DNA of 64,000 bases, from NCBI RefSeq assembly GCF_002261335.1, contig NZ_NEVL01000005.1, positions 186,001 to 250,000 on the forward strand, given 5' to 3'. Made by a program: the position numbers and the translations under genes. Shown piece after piece: positions 15,484 through 23,122 of the stretch (the stretch's first letter is position 1; each line of letters opens with the position of its first letter). Under the pieces are notes generated by a model. It had not been told where the DNA came from and searched no databases. It worked only from the letters and a program-made list of their open reading frames with translations. Source of the DNA: Bordetella genomosp. 1. Its GTDB lineage: Bacteria > Pseudomonadota > Gammaproteobacteria > Burkholderiales > Burkholderiaceae_B.

Positions 15484-16920
15484 GTGACACTCATTCCCTT
15501 CCGCTGGCGCAGCGTGGGCGCGTGGCTGCTGCTGAGCCTGGCCGGCATCGCGGTGCTGGGCCGCCTCGACTACGGCGCGCAGCGCGACCGCTTCCTGCAG
15601 GGCGCCAGCATCGCCCACCGCATGCTCAGCCAGAAGGCCGTGCAGCACGAGGCCGTGCTCGACACGCTGGCCGCGCTGTCGCATCCGCCCGCGCCCGACC
15701 GCCTGCTGCCCAGCCTGCAGCCCGCGATGTACGAGCTGCTGGCGCTGGGCTGGCGCGCGCCGCAGGGCTGGCAGGGCAGCGCGCCGCCCCCCGACGGCTT
15801 CGACGCCGCGCTCGCGCGGGCCGCCGCCAGCGGCCACGCCGTCACCGTGCCGCTCGACGCGCGCCGCTACTGGCTCGTCGCGCCCTCGTCGTGGAGCATG
15901 CTGATCGATGCGCAGCGCCTGCTCGCGCCCACCGACATCGCCGCCGACATCGGCACCCTCACCCTGGCCGTGCAGGCCGAGCCGCTGCCCTTGCGCGCGG
16001 CGCCGCACGCCGCCCCGGCCGGACCGCTGCTGCAGATCGCCAAGCCGCTGGGCTCGGCGAGCCAGCCCTTCCTGATGCAGGCCGCGCGCCGCCTCGGCCC
16101 GGCCGACTGGCCCTGGGCGGCGTGGGCGGCCTGGACGCTGCTCAGCGCGGTGCTGGTGGCCGCGACCCGCTACTGGCAGCACAGCCGCCGCCACGCGCGG
16201 CGCCAGGCGGAGCAGGCACGGATGGCGGCGGTGGCGCGCCTGAACACGCTGGGCGAGATGGCGGCCGGCATCGCCCACGAGCTCAACCAGCCGCTCACCG
16301 CCATCCTGGCCCAGACCCGCGCCGCGCAACGCCTGCTCGACGATCCCGACGAGGCCGCCTCGGTACGGCAGGCGCTCGACGCCAGTGCGCAGCAGGCGCG
16401 CCGCGCCGCCGACATCATCGCGCGCCTGCGCGCGCTCGTCGGCAACGGCGCGCCGGCCACGCGCGAGCCGCTCTCGCCCGATGCGCTGGCGCGCCAGCTG
16501 GCCTTTCTGTGCGAGCCCGAGCTGGCGCGGCACCAGATCGCGCTCGACTGGACGCCGGCCGCGGGCGCCGCGCGACCGCTCGGCGATCCGGTCGCGGTGG
16601 AACAGATCCTGCACAACCTGGTGCAGAACGCCATCGCGGCGCTCGCCACCCATCCGGGCCCGCGCCGCATCGCGCTGCGCGGCGAGGTGCAGGACGGCCG
16701 CTATCGCTTCAGCGTGTGCGACAACGGGCCCGGCATCGCAGAGGCCGACCTGCCGCACCTGTTCGTGCCCTTCTACACCACGCGCGCGCAGGGCATGGGC
16801 CTGGGCCTGACCCTGTGCGACACGCTGGCCGGCTCGATGGACGGCCGGATGCAGGCCGCCAACCGCGCCGAAGGCGGCGCCTGCTTCACCCTCAGCCTGC
16901 CCCTGGAGACCCGCCCATGA
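15484..16920 (+). CDS. membrane sensor histidine kinase
   Basis: A 478-residue sensor kinase. Membrane segments at about 11-27 and 209-227 enclose a periplasmic sensor domain of about 180 residues with no recognised fold. The kinase core is complete: H-box GIAHELNQPLTA with His265, N-box HNLVQNA (378-383), G1 DNGPGI (413-418) and G2 GMGLGL (437-442). The core is of the FixL/NtrB-like HPK4 class. Translation starts at GTG 15484; there is no in-frame ATG nearby. Its stop overlaps the regulator start (ATGA), so the two are co-translated. The input may come through the exported HbpS/GlcG-like protein encoded next, as in SenS-HbpS of Streptomyces (analogy only). Confidence 0.9.
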   Translation: MTLIPFRWRSVGAWLLLSLAGIAVLGRLDYGAQRDRFLQGASIAHRMLSQKAVQHEAVLDTLAALSHPPAPDRLLPSLQPAMYELLALGWRAPQGWQGSAPPPDGFDAALARAAASGHAVTVPLDARRYWLVAPSSWSMLIDAQRLLAPTDIAADIGTLTLAVQAEPLPLRAAPHAAPAGPLLQIAKPLGSASQPFLMQAARRLGPADWPWAAWAAWTLLSAVLVAATRYWQHSRRHARRQAEQARMAAVARLNTLGEMAAGIAHELNQPLTAILAQTRAAQRLLDDPDEAASVRQALDASAQQARRAADIIARLRALVGNGAPATREPLSPDALARQLAFLCEPELARHQIALDWTPAAGAARPLGDPVAVEQILHNLVQNAIAALATHPGPRRIALRGEVQDGRYRFSVCDNGPGIAEADLPHLFVPFYTTRAQGMGLGLTLCDTLAGSMDGRMQAANRAEGGACFTLSLPLETRP

Positions 16921-17552
16921 GCGCCACCCCGCCCGACACCCCGGTGGTCTATCTGGTCGACGACGACGACGCGGTGCGCGACGCGCTCGCGCTGCTGCTG
17001 CGCAGCGTCGGCCTGCGCAGCGCGGGCTACGCCGACCCGCTGCGCTTTCTGGCCGAGCCGCACGCGCAGGCCATCGGCTGCGTGGTGCTGGACATCCGCA
17101 TGCCCGGCATCAGCGGCCTCGACGTGCTGGCGCAGCTGGCCGCGCACAGCGACCTGCCCGTCATCATGCTCACCGGCCACGCCAACGTGGACCTGTGCCG
17201 CCGCGCCTTCAAGGGCGGCGCCATCGAGTTCCTGCAGAAGCCGGTCGACGACGACGTGTTCCTCGACGCGGTGCAGGCCGCCGTGCGCGGCCACATCGCC
17301 AGCCGCGAGCGCGCCGCCATCACCGAGGCGGCGCGCGCCCGCATCGCGCGGCTGTCGGCCCGCGAACACGAGGTGGCGCAGCGCGTGGCGCAGGGCTGGG
17401 CCAACAAGGAGATCGCGCGCGAGTTCGATCTGTCGCCGCGCACGGTCGAGACCTATCGCGCCAACGTCTTCACCAAGCTCGAGGTGGGCTCGCTGGCGCA
17501 GCTGATCCGCCAGTACGCGCTGCTGCTCGACGGCGAGCCCACGCCTCCGTAG
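16917..17552 (+). CDS. two-component response regulator, FixJ/NarL type
   Basis: A 211-residue response regulator. The receiver domain (residues about 8-122) has the acidic pocket DDDD at 15-18, phosphoacceptor Asp59 (VVLDIRMPG), the Thr of MLTGH and the Lys of QKPVD. The C-terminal LuxR-type helix-turn-helix (about 145-205) reads LSAREHEVAQRVAQGWANKE and ends with TVETYRANVFTKL. It is the partner of the kinase that it overlaps. Its TAG stop codon is part of the second palindrome (17542-17565), so operator and gene end are shared. Confidence 0.93.
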   Translation: MSATPPDTPVVYLVDDDDAVRDALALLLRSVGLRSAGYADPLRFLAEPHAQAIGCVVLDIRMPGISGLDVLAQLAAHSDLPVIMLTGHANVDLCRRAFKGGAIEFLQKPVDDDVFLDAVQAAVRGHIASRERAAITEAARARIARLSAREHEVAQRVAQGWANKEIAREFDLSPRTVETYRANVFTKLEVGSLAQLIRQYALLLDGEPTPP

Positions 17553-17565
17553 CGCTACGGAGGCG
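17542..17565. promoter_or_regulatory. 24-bp perfect palindrome, copy 2 (probable response-regulator site)
   Basis: A perfect palindrome centred between 17553 and 17554 with the same core CCGTAGCGCTACGG as at 15427, extended by five bases on each side. It contains the stop codon of the regulator gene and lies 89 bases upstream of the HbpS/GlcG-like gene, whose promoter it probably controls. The flanking bases differ from copy 1 while both remain palindromic, which shows that symmetry is under selection. Confidence 0.72.
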
Positions 17566-17641
17566 GCAGCGTAGCCGGACGAATACCGCGATCCGTGGCG
17601 CGTCCCTAAGCTGGAGTCTCTTGCTTACGAGGATGACTCCC

Positions 17642-18124
17642 ATGTTCAAACCTTCCCTGCTGCTGGCCGCGCTGGCCCTGTGCGGCACCGCGGAGGCCGC
17701 CGTGCTGACCGAAAAGAATGTCTCGCTGGAGGACGCGCGCCACGTCGCCGACGCGGCGGTCGCCGCCTGCCAGGCCAAGGGCTACAACGTGACCGCGGCC
17801 GTGGTCGACCGTGCCGGCGTGCTCAAGGCCCTGTCCCGCCACGACAATGCCGGCCCGCACACGGTCGAGGCCAGCCGCCAGAAGGCCTACACCTCGGTGT
17901 CCGCGAAGGCGCCCACGCTGGCCATGATGGAGAATTCGCAGAAGAACCCCGGCGCGGCCAATCTCACCGACATCCCGGGCTTCCTGCTGCTCGGCGGCGG
18001 CGTGCCCATCAAGGCCGGCGACGCCGTGATCGGCGCGGTCGGCGTGGCCGGCGCCCCGGGCGGACATCTCGACGCGCAATGCGCCGACACCGCCCTGCAG
18101 GACAACGCCGCCCGCTTCAAGTAA
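17642..18124 (+). CDS. exported HbpS/GlcG-like (DUF336) protein
   Basis: A 160-residue protein with a Sec signal peptide (MFKPSLLLAALALCGTAEAA; cleavage near residue 19-20). The rest is the GlcG/HbpS fold (formerly DUF336): ARHVADAAVAACQAKGYNVT, AVVDRAGVLKALSRHDNAG, SRQKAYTSVSA, and the glycine-rich GFLLLGGGVPIKAGDAVIGA. HbpS of Streptomyces binds haem and feeds a redox signal to its partner sensor kinase; many other members have no assigned function. The gene sits right after a sensor kinase/regulator pair, with the regulator's likely operator in front. This supports, but does not prove, a role as accessory sensor. A GAGGA ribosome binding site is present. Confidence 0.87.
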   Translation: MFKPSLLLAALALCGTAEAAVLTEKNVSLEDARHVADAAVAACQAKGYNVTAAVVDRAGVLKALSRHDNAGPHTVEASRQKAYTSVSAKAPTLAMMENSQKNPGAANLTDIPGFLLLGGGVPIKAGDAVIGAVGVAGAPGGHLDAQCADTALQDNAARFK

Positions 18125-18180
18125 AGGCGTCCGGCGCGCGCGGCCCGGCCCTGGGCAAGGCGCGCCGTCTCCGCTATGGT

Positions 18181-18217
18181 GGAAGGCCCGGGCCGGCAGC
18201 GTCGGCCCGGGCCTTCC
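18181..18217 (+). terminator. strong hairpin, probable terminator
   Basis: A 14-bp perfect stem (GGAAGGCCCGGGCC / GGCCCGGGCCTTCC) with a 9-base loop, 57 bases after the HbpS-like gene. There is no T-tract, so it may act as a Rho-assisted terminator or mRNA end stabiliser. It lies 21 bases before the next gene. Confidence 0.6.
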
Positions 18218-18237
18218 CCTGACTGCCGGAGCGCCCG

Positions 18238-19341
18238 ATGCACGCAGCCCCACATACCTACGCGGTGGGCACCTACACCGAAAAGCTGGCCCACGTCGCG
18301 GGCGAAGGCCAGGGCATCCACCTGATCTCGCTCGATCCCGCCACGGCGCAGCTGCGCCTGCTGGCCAGCGCGAACGACATTCCCAATCCCTCCTACCTCT
18401 GCACCAACCGCGCCGGCACCCGCCTCTACGCCGTGAGCGAGCGCGCGCACGATGCGGCGCTCGCCGTGTATGCGCTCGCGCCCCACCCGCACGCCGCACC
18501 GGCGCTGTCGCTGCTGCAGGTGCGGCCGCTGGCCGGCGCCGACCCCTGCCACGTGAGCCTGCACGAAGACGCCGGCCTGTTGTGCGTGTCGCACTATGGT
18601 TCCGGCGAGCTGCTGTGCCTGCGCACAGACGACGCCGGCCTGCCGACAGCGGCCGCCTGGGCCTATCACGGCCAGGGCAGCGGCCCCGTCGCCGCGCGCC
18701 AGGAGGCCTCGCACCTGCATTGCGCGCTCGCCACCTCGCGCGGCATCGTGGCCTGCGACCTCGGCACCGACCGCATCACGCTGCATGCGCCGCACGGCGA
18801 TGGCGCCCCGGTGCGCACCTGGACGGCGGCGCCCGGCGCGGGGCCGCGCCACGCGCTCGCCCACGCCGGACGGCTGTATGTGGTGAACGAACTCGACAAC
18901 ACGGTCTCGGCCTATGATCCCGACGCGCCCGGCGGCGGCCCCTACGCCACCACGGCGCTACCGGAGCAGGCGCGCGCAGCGGCGGGCGCAGCGGCGGGCG
19001 CAGCGGCGGGCGCAGCGGCGCCAGCCGCCGCCCTGCCCGCCGCCCTGCATGCGCATCCCAATGGGCGCTGGCTCTACGCCAGCATCCGCGGCGTCGACCG
19101 CATCGCCCTGCTGCATCTCGACGGCGCCGGGCGCCCGCACCTGGCGGGCGACTACGACGCCGGCGGCCGCACGCCGCGCGATTTCGCGCTGAGCCACGAC
19201 GGAGCCTTCCTGCTGTCGGCCGCACAAGACGAGCACCGCATCCGCGTGCATGCCATCGCCGCCGACAGCGGCGCGTTGCAGCCCGTGGGCGTAGCGCTGG
19301 CACTGGCCTCGCCGGCCTGCATCTGCCCGATCCCGCGCTGA
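18238..19341 (+). CDS. lactonase-family beta-propeller protein (6-phosphogluconolactonase-like)
   Basis: A 367-residue protein of the seven-bladed lactonase (Pgl/YbhE-like) family. Recognisable parts are YAVGTYTEKL at the start, PNPSYLCTNRAGTRLYAVSE, DPCHVSLHEDAGLLCVSHYG, GPRHALAHAGRLYVVNEL and HPNGRWLYASIRG. Members hydrolyse 6-phosphogluconolactone or cycloisomerise other lactones. No signal peptide. Residues about 244-262 are an alanine/glycine insertion made by a 12-bp tandem repeat (18976-19020), at a loop between blades. A LacI regulator of sugar-type genes lies convergent next to it. The substrate is not certain. Confidence 0.85.
   Translation: MHAAPHTYAVGTYTEKLAHVAGEGQGIHLISLDPATAQLRLLASANDIPNPSYLCTNRAGTRLYAVSERAHDAALAVYALAPHPHAAPALSLLQVRPLAGADPCHVSLHEDAGLLCVSHYGSGELLCLRTDDAGLPTAAAWAYHGQGSGPVAARQEASHLHCALATSRGIVACDLGTDRITLHAPHGDGAPVRTWTAAPGAGPRHALAHAGRLYVVNELDNTVSAYDPDAPGGGPYATTALPEQARAAAGAAAGAAAGAAAPAAALPAALHAHPNGRWLYASIRGVDRIALLHLDGAGRPHLAGDYDAGGRTPRDFALSHDGAFLLSAAQDEHRIRVHAIAADSGALQPVGVALALASPACICPIPR
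18976..19020 (+). repeat. 12-bp in-frame tandem repeat
   Basis: Three exact copies of GCAGCGGCGGGC and a fourth partial copy, inside the lactonase gene. Each adds four residues (AAGA type). The unit length is a multiple of three, so copy-number change would keep the frame; a polymorphic site between strains is likely. Confidence 0.85.
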
Positions 19342-19401
19342 CGGCGCACGCATCGCGCGCGCATCACGCGCCGGTCGCGCGCGACGCGACGCCCGCGCCG
19401 C

Positions 19402-20424
19402 TCAGGCCAGGGCGGGCCCGGTCGAGTCGCGCACCACCAGCGCGAAGTCCAGCGTGCGCGACGCGCCGTCGGGCGTGCGCGACACCAGCTGCTCCACCGC
19501 CGCGAACGCCATGGCCTTGATCGGCTGGCGCAAGGTGGTGAGCGCCGGCCAGGTCTGCTGCGACAGCGGCGTGTCGTCATAGCCCGCCACCGACAATTGC
19601 GTCGGCACGGACACCCCGGCGCCGTGCGCCGCATACAGCACGCCGGCGGCCATGTCGTCGTTGCCGGCAAAGATCGCGCTGGGCCGCTGCCCGTGGGCCA
19701 GCAGCCGGCGCCCGGCCTGCACGCCCGAATCGAAGGAATGCAGGCCCTGTTCGATCAGCGACTCGTCCACGGCGATGCCGGCGGCCGTCATCGCATCGCG
19801 AAACCCGAGCAGGCGCTCGTGCGCGGCGCCGTGGTCCGGATGCCCTTTCACATAGCCGATGCGGCGGTGCCCGGACGCGATCAGGTGCGCCGTCATCTCG
19901 CGCGCCGCGTGGCGGTCGGGGGTGTGCACCGAGAGTCCGCGCGCGCTCGGCGTGAACGGCGCGAGACGCACGAACGGAATATCCGACGCATCCAAGGCCT
20001 GGATCAGGGCCGGCACGTCGCACACGGGCGGCGTGAGGACGAGCCCGGCACAGGCGCGCTGGCGCGCCAGCTGCAGCACGTCGTCGGCGAGCGCGGGCGA
20101 ACGGTAATCGACCGGATGCAGCAGCAGGCTGTGGAAATACTGCCGACACGCATCGAGCGCGCCGTGCTGCACGTTGATCAGGTAGTTGTCGCTGGGATTG
20201 TCGTAGAGCAGCACGACGAGGTCCGAGCGCTTGCTGGCCAGGCGCCGGGCCCAGGGATTGGGCTGGTACTTCAGCTCGGCCATCGCGGCCTGCACATGGG
20301 CGCGCGTCTTGGGGCTGATGTTGGGCTCGTTGTTGAGCACCCGGGAGACCGTCTTGATCGACACGCCCGCGTGGGCGGCCACATCGTCGACCGTGACGCT
20401 GCCGCTGGCTCTGCTGTTCTTCAT
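19402..20424 (-). CDS. LacI-family transcriptional regulator
   Basis: A 340-residue LacI regulator: N-terminal DNA-binding domain (VTVDDVAAHAGVSIKTVSRV, hinge helix region following NISPKTRAHVQAAMAELKYQ) and a periplasmic-binding-protein-like sugar domain with the segments VVLLYDNPSDNYL and AIFAGNDDMAAGVLYAAH. The ATG at 20424 (MKNSRASGSVTV) gives the normal short N-terminus; the frame could run to 20472. An inverted repeat at 20478-20489 upstream may be its own operator. It is convergent with the lactonase gene, and a sugar or sugar-acid effector is likely. Confidence 0.9.
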   Translation of the reverse strand: MKNSRASGSVTVDDVAAHAGVSIKTVSRVLNNEPNISPKTRAHVQAAMAELKYQPNPWARRLASKRSDLVVLLYDNPSDNYLINVQHGALDACRQYFHSLLLHPVDYRSPALADDVLQLARQRACAGLVLTPPVCDVPALIQALDASDIPFVRLAPFTPSARGLSVHTPDRHAAREMTAHLIASGHRRIGYVKGHPDHGAAHERLLGFRDAMTAAGIAVDESLIEQGLHSFDSGVQAGRRLLAHGQRPSAIFAGNDDMAAGVLYAAHGAGVSVPTQLSVAGYDDTPLSQQTWPALTTLRQPIKAMAFAAVEQLVSRTPDGASRTLDFALVVRDSTGPALA

Positions 20425-20477
20425 CTCGAGGGAAAAGTGGCGGACGCCGGCGCCCGGATGGGGCCCGAGCATAACAG

Positions 20478-20489
20478 TTGCGTGCGCAA
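20478..20489 (-). promoter_or_regulatory. LacI-type operator candidate
   Basis: TTGCG-TG-CGCAA is a perfect inverted repeat with a central CG-rich symmetric core, the general form of LacI/PurR-family sites. It lies 54 bases upstream of the chosen start of the LacI gene, in the gap to nadE, and so could mediate autoregulation. Confidence 0.45.
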
Positions 20490-20556
20490 TCGCCTATCGC
20501 GGCATGCCCGCCCCTGCACCACCGGGGCAAGACCCCGGCGGCCCCCGATGAGCGGC

Positions 20557-21387
20557 TCAGGGCGCGGGCGGCGCCACCGGCAGGGCCCGCTTGTGCGCGG
20601 TGGCCTGGAACACCTCGACCAGCCGGCGCGCGATGGCCGGGTCGACCTCCTTGCCTTCGAGAAATTCGTCGATCTGCGCATAACCGATGCCGAACGCCTC
20701 TTCGTCGGGATGCAGCGGCTTGAGCGTTTCGAGGTCGGCCGTGGGCACCTTCATCACCAGCGCCTCGGGCGCGCCCAGCGCCGACCCCAGCGCGCGCACG
20801 CGCCGCTTGGTCAGGCCCGACAGCGGCACCACGTCGGCCGCGCCGTCGCCGAACTTCGTGAAGAATCCCATCAGCGCCTCGGCGGCGTGGTCGGTGCCGA
20901 TCACCAGGCAGCCGCGCGCGCCGGCAATGGCGTACTGCGCGATCATGCGCTGGCGCGCCTTGGCGTTGCCGATCACGAAGTCTTCCTGGGCCTCGTCGCG
21001 ATACGCCAGGCCGGCCGCCTCGAGCGCCTCGCGCTGGGCCTCGACCGGACCGGCGATGTCCACGCGCAGCGACTCGTCGGCGGCCACGAACTCGAGCGCG
21101 CGCGCGGCCTCGGCCTCGTCGCGTTGCTCGCCATACGGCAGCCGGACCGCGATGAAGGTGGCTTTGTGGCCGTGCGCCCGCAGCCGTTCGACCGCCAGTT
21201 GCGCCAGCCGGCCGGCGACCAGCGAATCGACGCCGCCGCTGATGCCCAGCACGTAGCCCGAGAGCCCGGTGCGCATCAGGTAGTCGGCGAGAAAGGCGAC
21301 GCGGCGCTCGATCTCGGCGGGCGCATCGAAATGCGCGGCCACGCCGAGCTCGGCGGCAATCGCGGTTTGTTGCGGGTGCAGGGCCAT
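20557..21387 (-). CDS. nadE: NH3-dependent NAD+ synthetase
   Basis: A 276-residue ammonia-dependent NAD synthetase, which amidates nicotinic acid adenine dinucleotide with ATP in the last step of NAD formation. The ATP-pyrophosphatase P-loop is GISGGVDS (residues 48-55). Other conserved parts are [38 protein letters not shown] (deamido-NAD site) and [13 protein letters not shown]. It has no glutaminase domain, like the E. coli enzyme. GGAGGA before the ATG is a strong ribosome binding site. A terminator hairpin for the upstream permease ends only about ten bases before it, which leaves little room for a promoter between. Confidence 0.95.
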   Translation of the reverse strand: MALHPQQTAIAAELGVAAHFDAPAEIERRVAFLADYLMRTGLSGYVLGISGGVDSLVAGRLAQLAVERLRAHGHKATFIAVRLPYGEQRDEAEAARALEFVAADESLRVDIAGPVEAQREALEAAGLAYRDEAQEDFVIGNAKARQRMIAQYAIAGARGCLVIGTDHAAEALMGFFTKFGDGAADVVPLSGLTKRRVRALGSALGAPEALVMKVPTADLETLKPLHPDEEAFGIGYAQIDEFLEGKEVDPAIARRLVEVFQATAHKRALPVAPPAP

Positions 21388-21400
21388 ACGATCCTCCGGA

Positions 21401-21432
21401 AAAAAACATGGCGCGGCTCGCGCCGCGCCATG
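21401..21432 (-). terminator. rho-independent terminator between permease and nadE
   Basis: An 11-bp perfect stem (CATGGCGCGGC / GCCGCGCCATG, 21407-21432) with a TCGC loop. On the minus strand it is followed at once by TTTTTT (21406-21401) and then by the nadE ribosome binding site. It ends the permease transcript or attenuates read-through into nadE. Confidence 0.88.
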
Positions 21433-21460
21433 CCGCTGCTCGATGTCAGGTGACGGTGGT

Positions 21461-22873
21461 TCAGCTCTCGATCTCGGCCGGGTCGATCCGCATCTTTTCG
21501 TTGCGGTGCGCCAGCCAGGTGACGCCCCACAGTACCACGCCCAGCAGCAGCAGCCACCCCGCGACCTGGTATTGGATCACGTCGCGGCCGGTGACCGGCA
21601 GCACCAGGAAAATGCAGAAGGCCGCGCCGGCCCACGGCACCACCCGGTTGATGCGGAAATGCTCGTGCTTGACCTGGTCCCGGCGCAGCACCAGCACGGC
21701 CACGTTGACGAAGGCGAACACGCCCAGCAACAGCAGCGCGGTCGTGCCGCCCAGCGCGCGGATCGCCTCGGAATCGCTCAGCGACACCAGGATGATGAGC
21801 GCGAACGCCATGGCCGTGGTGAACAGGATCGCGGTCCAGGGGGTCTGGTTGCGGCGGTGCACGTGCGCCAGGAAGGCCGGCAGCACGCCCTGGCGCGACA
21901 TGCCGTACAGCAGGCGGCTGGCCATCATCATGTTGATGAGCGCCGAGTTCGCCACGGCGAACATCGAGATCACCGGCATGATGTATTCGGTCGGCAGGCC
22001 CGGGGCCGCGGTCTTGACCACCAGCACCAGCGGCGTGGAGGTCTTGGCCAGCTCACCCACCGGCACCAGCGCCACCGCGCAGATCGACACCAGCACGTAG
22101 ATCACCGCCGTGATGCCCAGGCCGGTCAGCATGACCTTGGGGAAGATGCGGTTGGGTTCGTGGGTTTCCTCGGCCATGTTGACCGAGTCCTCGAAACCCA
22201 CCATGGCGAAGAACGCCAGCGCGGTGGCCGAGGTCACGGCCAGGAACACGCTCTTGTCCTCGGGCGTCTCGAACGCGATGACGCGCGAGAAGTCGGCCTG
22301 GCCGCCGGCGATCGCGTAGAAGCCCAGCACGATCACCATCATCAGGCCGCTCAGCTCGATGAGCGTGAGCACCACGTTGGCCTTCACGCTCTCGGAGGCG
22401 CCGCGGAAATTGATCAGCATGACCAGCGTCATGAAGCCCAGCGCGCCGAGCGTGATCCAGGATTTCTCGGCCTCGATGCCGAACGAGGCAAACAGATTGG
22501 CGGCGAACGCCTGCGAGGCCGTGGCGGCCGAGGTCAGGCCGGAACACATCACCGTGAAGCACACGATGAACGTGAGGAAGTGCACGCCGAAGGCCTTGTG
22601 CACGTACAGCGCGGCGCCCGCCGCCTTGGGATACTTGGTCACCAGCTCGAGGTACGACAGCGCCGTGAGCAGCGCCACCCCGAACGCCACGAGGAACGGC
22701 AGCCAGGCCGCGCCTCCCACCTCGGCGGCGACCTGCCCGGTGAGCGCATACACGCCGGTGCCGAGAATGTCGCCCACGATGAACAGAAGCAGCAGCTTGG
22801 GGCCCATCACCCGCTTGAGCGGGGCCTTGTCTGTCAGCGATGCGTTGTCTGTTGTTGGATTGTTATGTGCCAT
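21461..22873 (-). CDS. APC-superfamily amino acid permease
   Basis: A 470-residue secondary transporter with about 12 membrane segments. The first segment carries the APC signature ([20 protein letters not shown]), and TM3, TM6 and TM8 regions are also typical ([53 protein letters not shown]). Members import amino acids or related amines with protons. The open frame can start at a GTG at 22888; I chose the ATG at 22873 because GGAGAAG lies at the proper distance before it. The region upstream has an inverted repeat (22965-22978) that may bind a regulator. Confidence 0.9.
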   Translation of the reverse strand: MAHNNPTTDNASLTDKAPLKRVMGPKLLLLFIVGDILGTGVYALTGQVAAEVGGAAWLPFLVAFGVALLTALSYLELVTKYPKAAGAALYVHKAFGVHFLTFIVCFTVMCSGLTSAATASQAFAANLFASFGIEAEKSWITLGALGFMTLVMLINFRGASESVKANVVLTLIELSGLMMVIVLGFYAIAGGQADFSRVIAFETPEDKSVFLAVTSATALAFFAMVGFEDSVNMAEETHEPNRIFPKVMLTGLGITAVIYVLVSICAVALVPVGELAKTSTPLVLVVKTAAPGLPTEYIMPVISMFAVANSALINMMMASRLLYGMSRQGVLPAFLAHVHRRNQTPWTAILFTTAMAFALIILVSLSDSEAIRALGGTTALLLLGVFAFVNVAVLVLRRDQVKHEHFRINRVVPWAGAAFCIFLVLPVTGRDVIQYQVAGWLLLLGVVLWGVTWLAHRNEKMRIDPAEIES

Positions 22874-22964
22874 CTTTCGCTTCTCCACTGAAACTTTGAC
22901 CCGCCTCTCACGGGTGCTCGCGGAAAAGTCTATGGCCTAAGCGCGGCGGAGTTACAAATTTGAG

Positions 22965-22978
22965 TGCAACAAGTTGCA
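22965..22978 (-). promoter_or_regulatory. inverted repeat upstream of the amino acid permease
   Basis: TGCAAC-AA-GTTGCA is a perfect 14-base inverted repeat in a less GC-rich stretch, 92 bases upstream of the permease start. It has the size of a dimeric repressor or activator site (for example GntR or Lrp type); the regulator is unknown. Confidence 0.4.
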
Positions 22979-23075
22979 TGAGTCGTTTTGCAGGCATTGA
23001 AAGTGCTACCGCTTGTGCCGAAGCACGGCCCGGGGCTTGCAATCCGCCGCGGTTTGGCGTTTGCGCCGCGCCATG

Positions 23076-23101
23076 AAAAGCGCCAGCGCGATGCGCTGGC
23101 G
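23076..23101 (-). terminator. terminator of the TonB-dependent receptor gene
   Basis: A 9-bp perfect stem (CGCCAGCGC / GCGCTGGCG) with a three-base loop, 21 bases after the receptor stop codon on the minus strand, followed by C and TTTT. Confidence 0.75.
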
Positions 23102-23122
23102 TCGTCGGCGGGCCGGAGGGGA

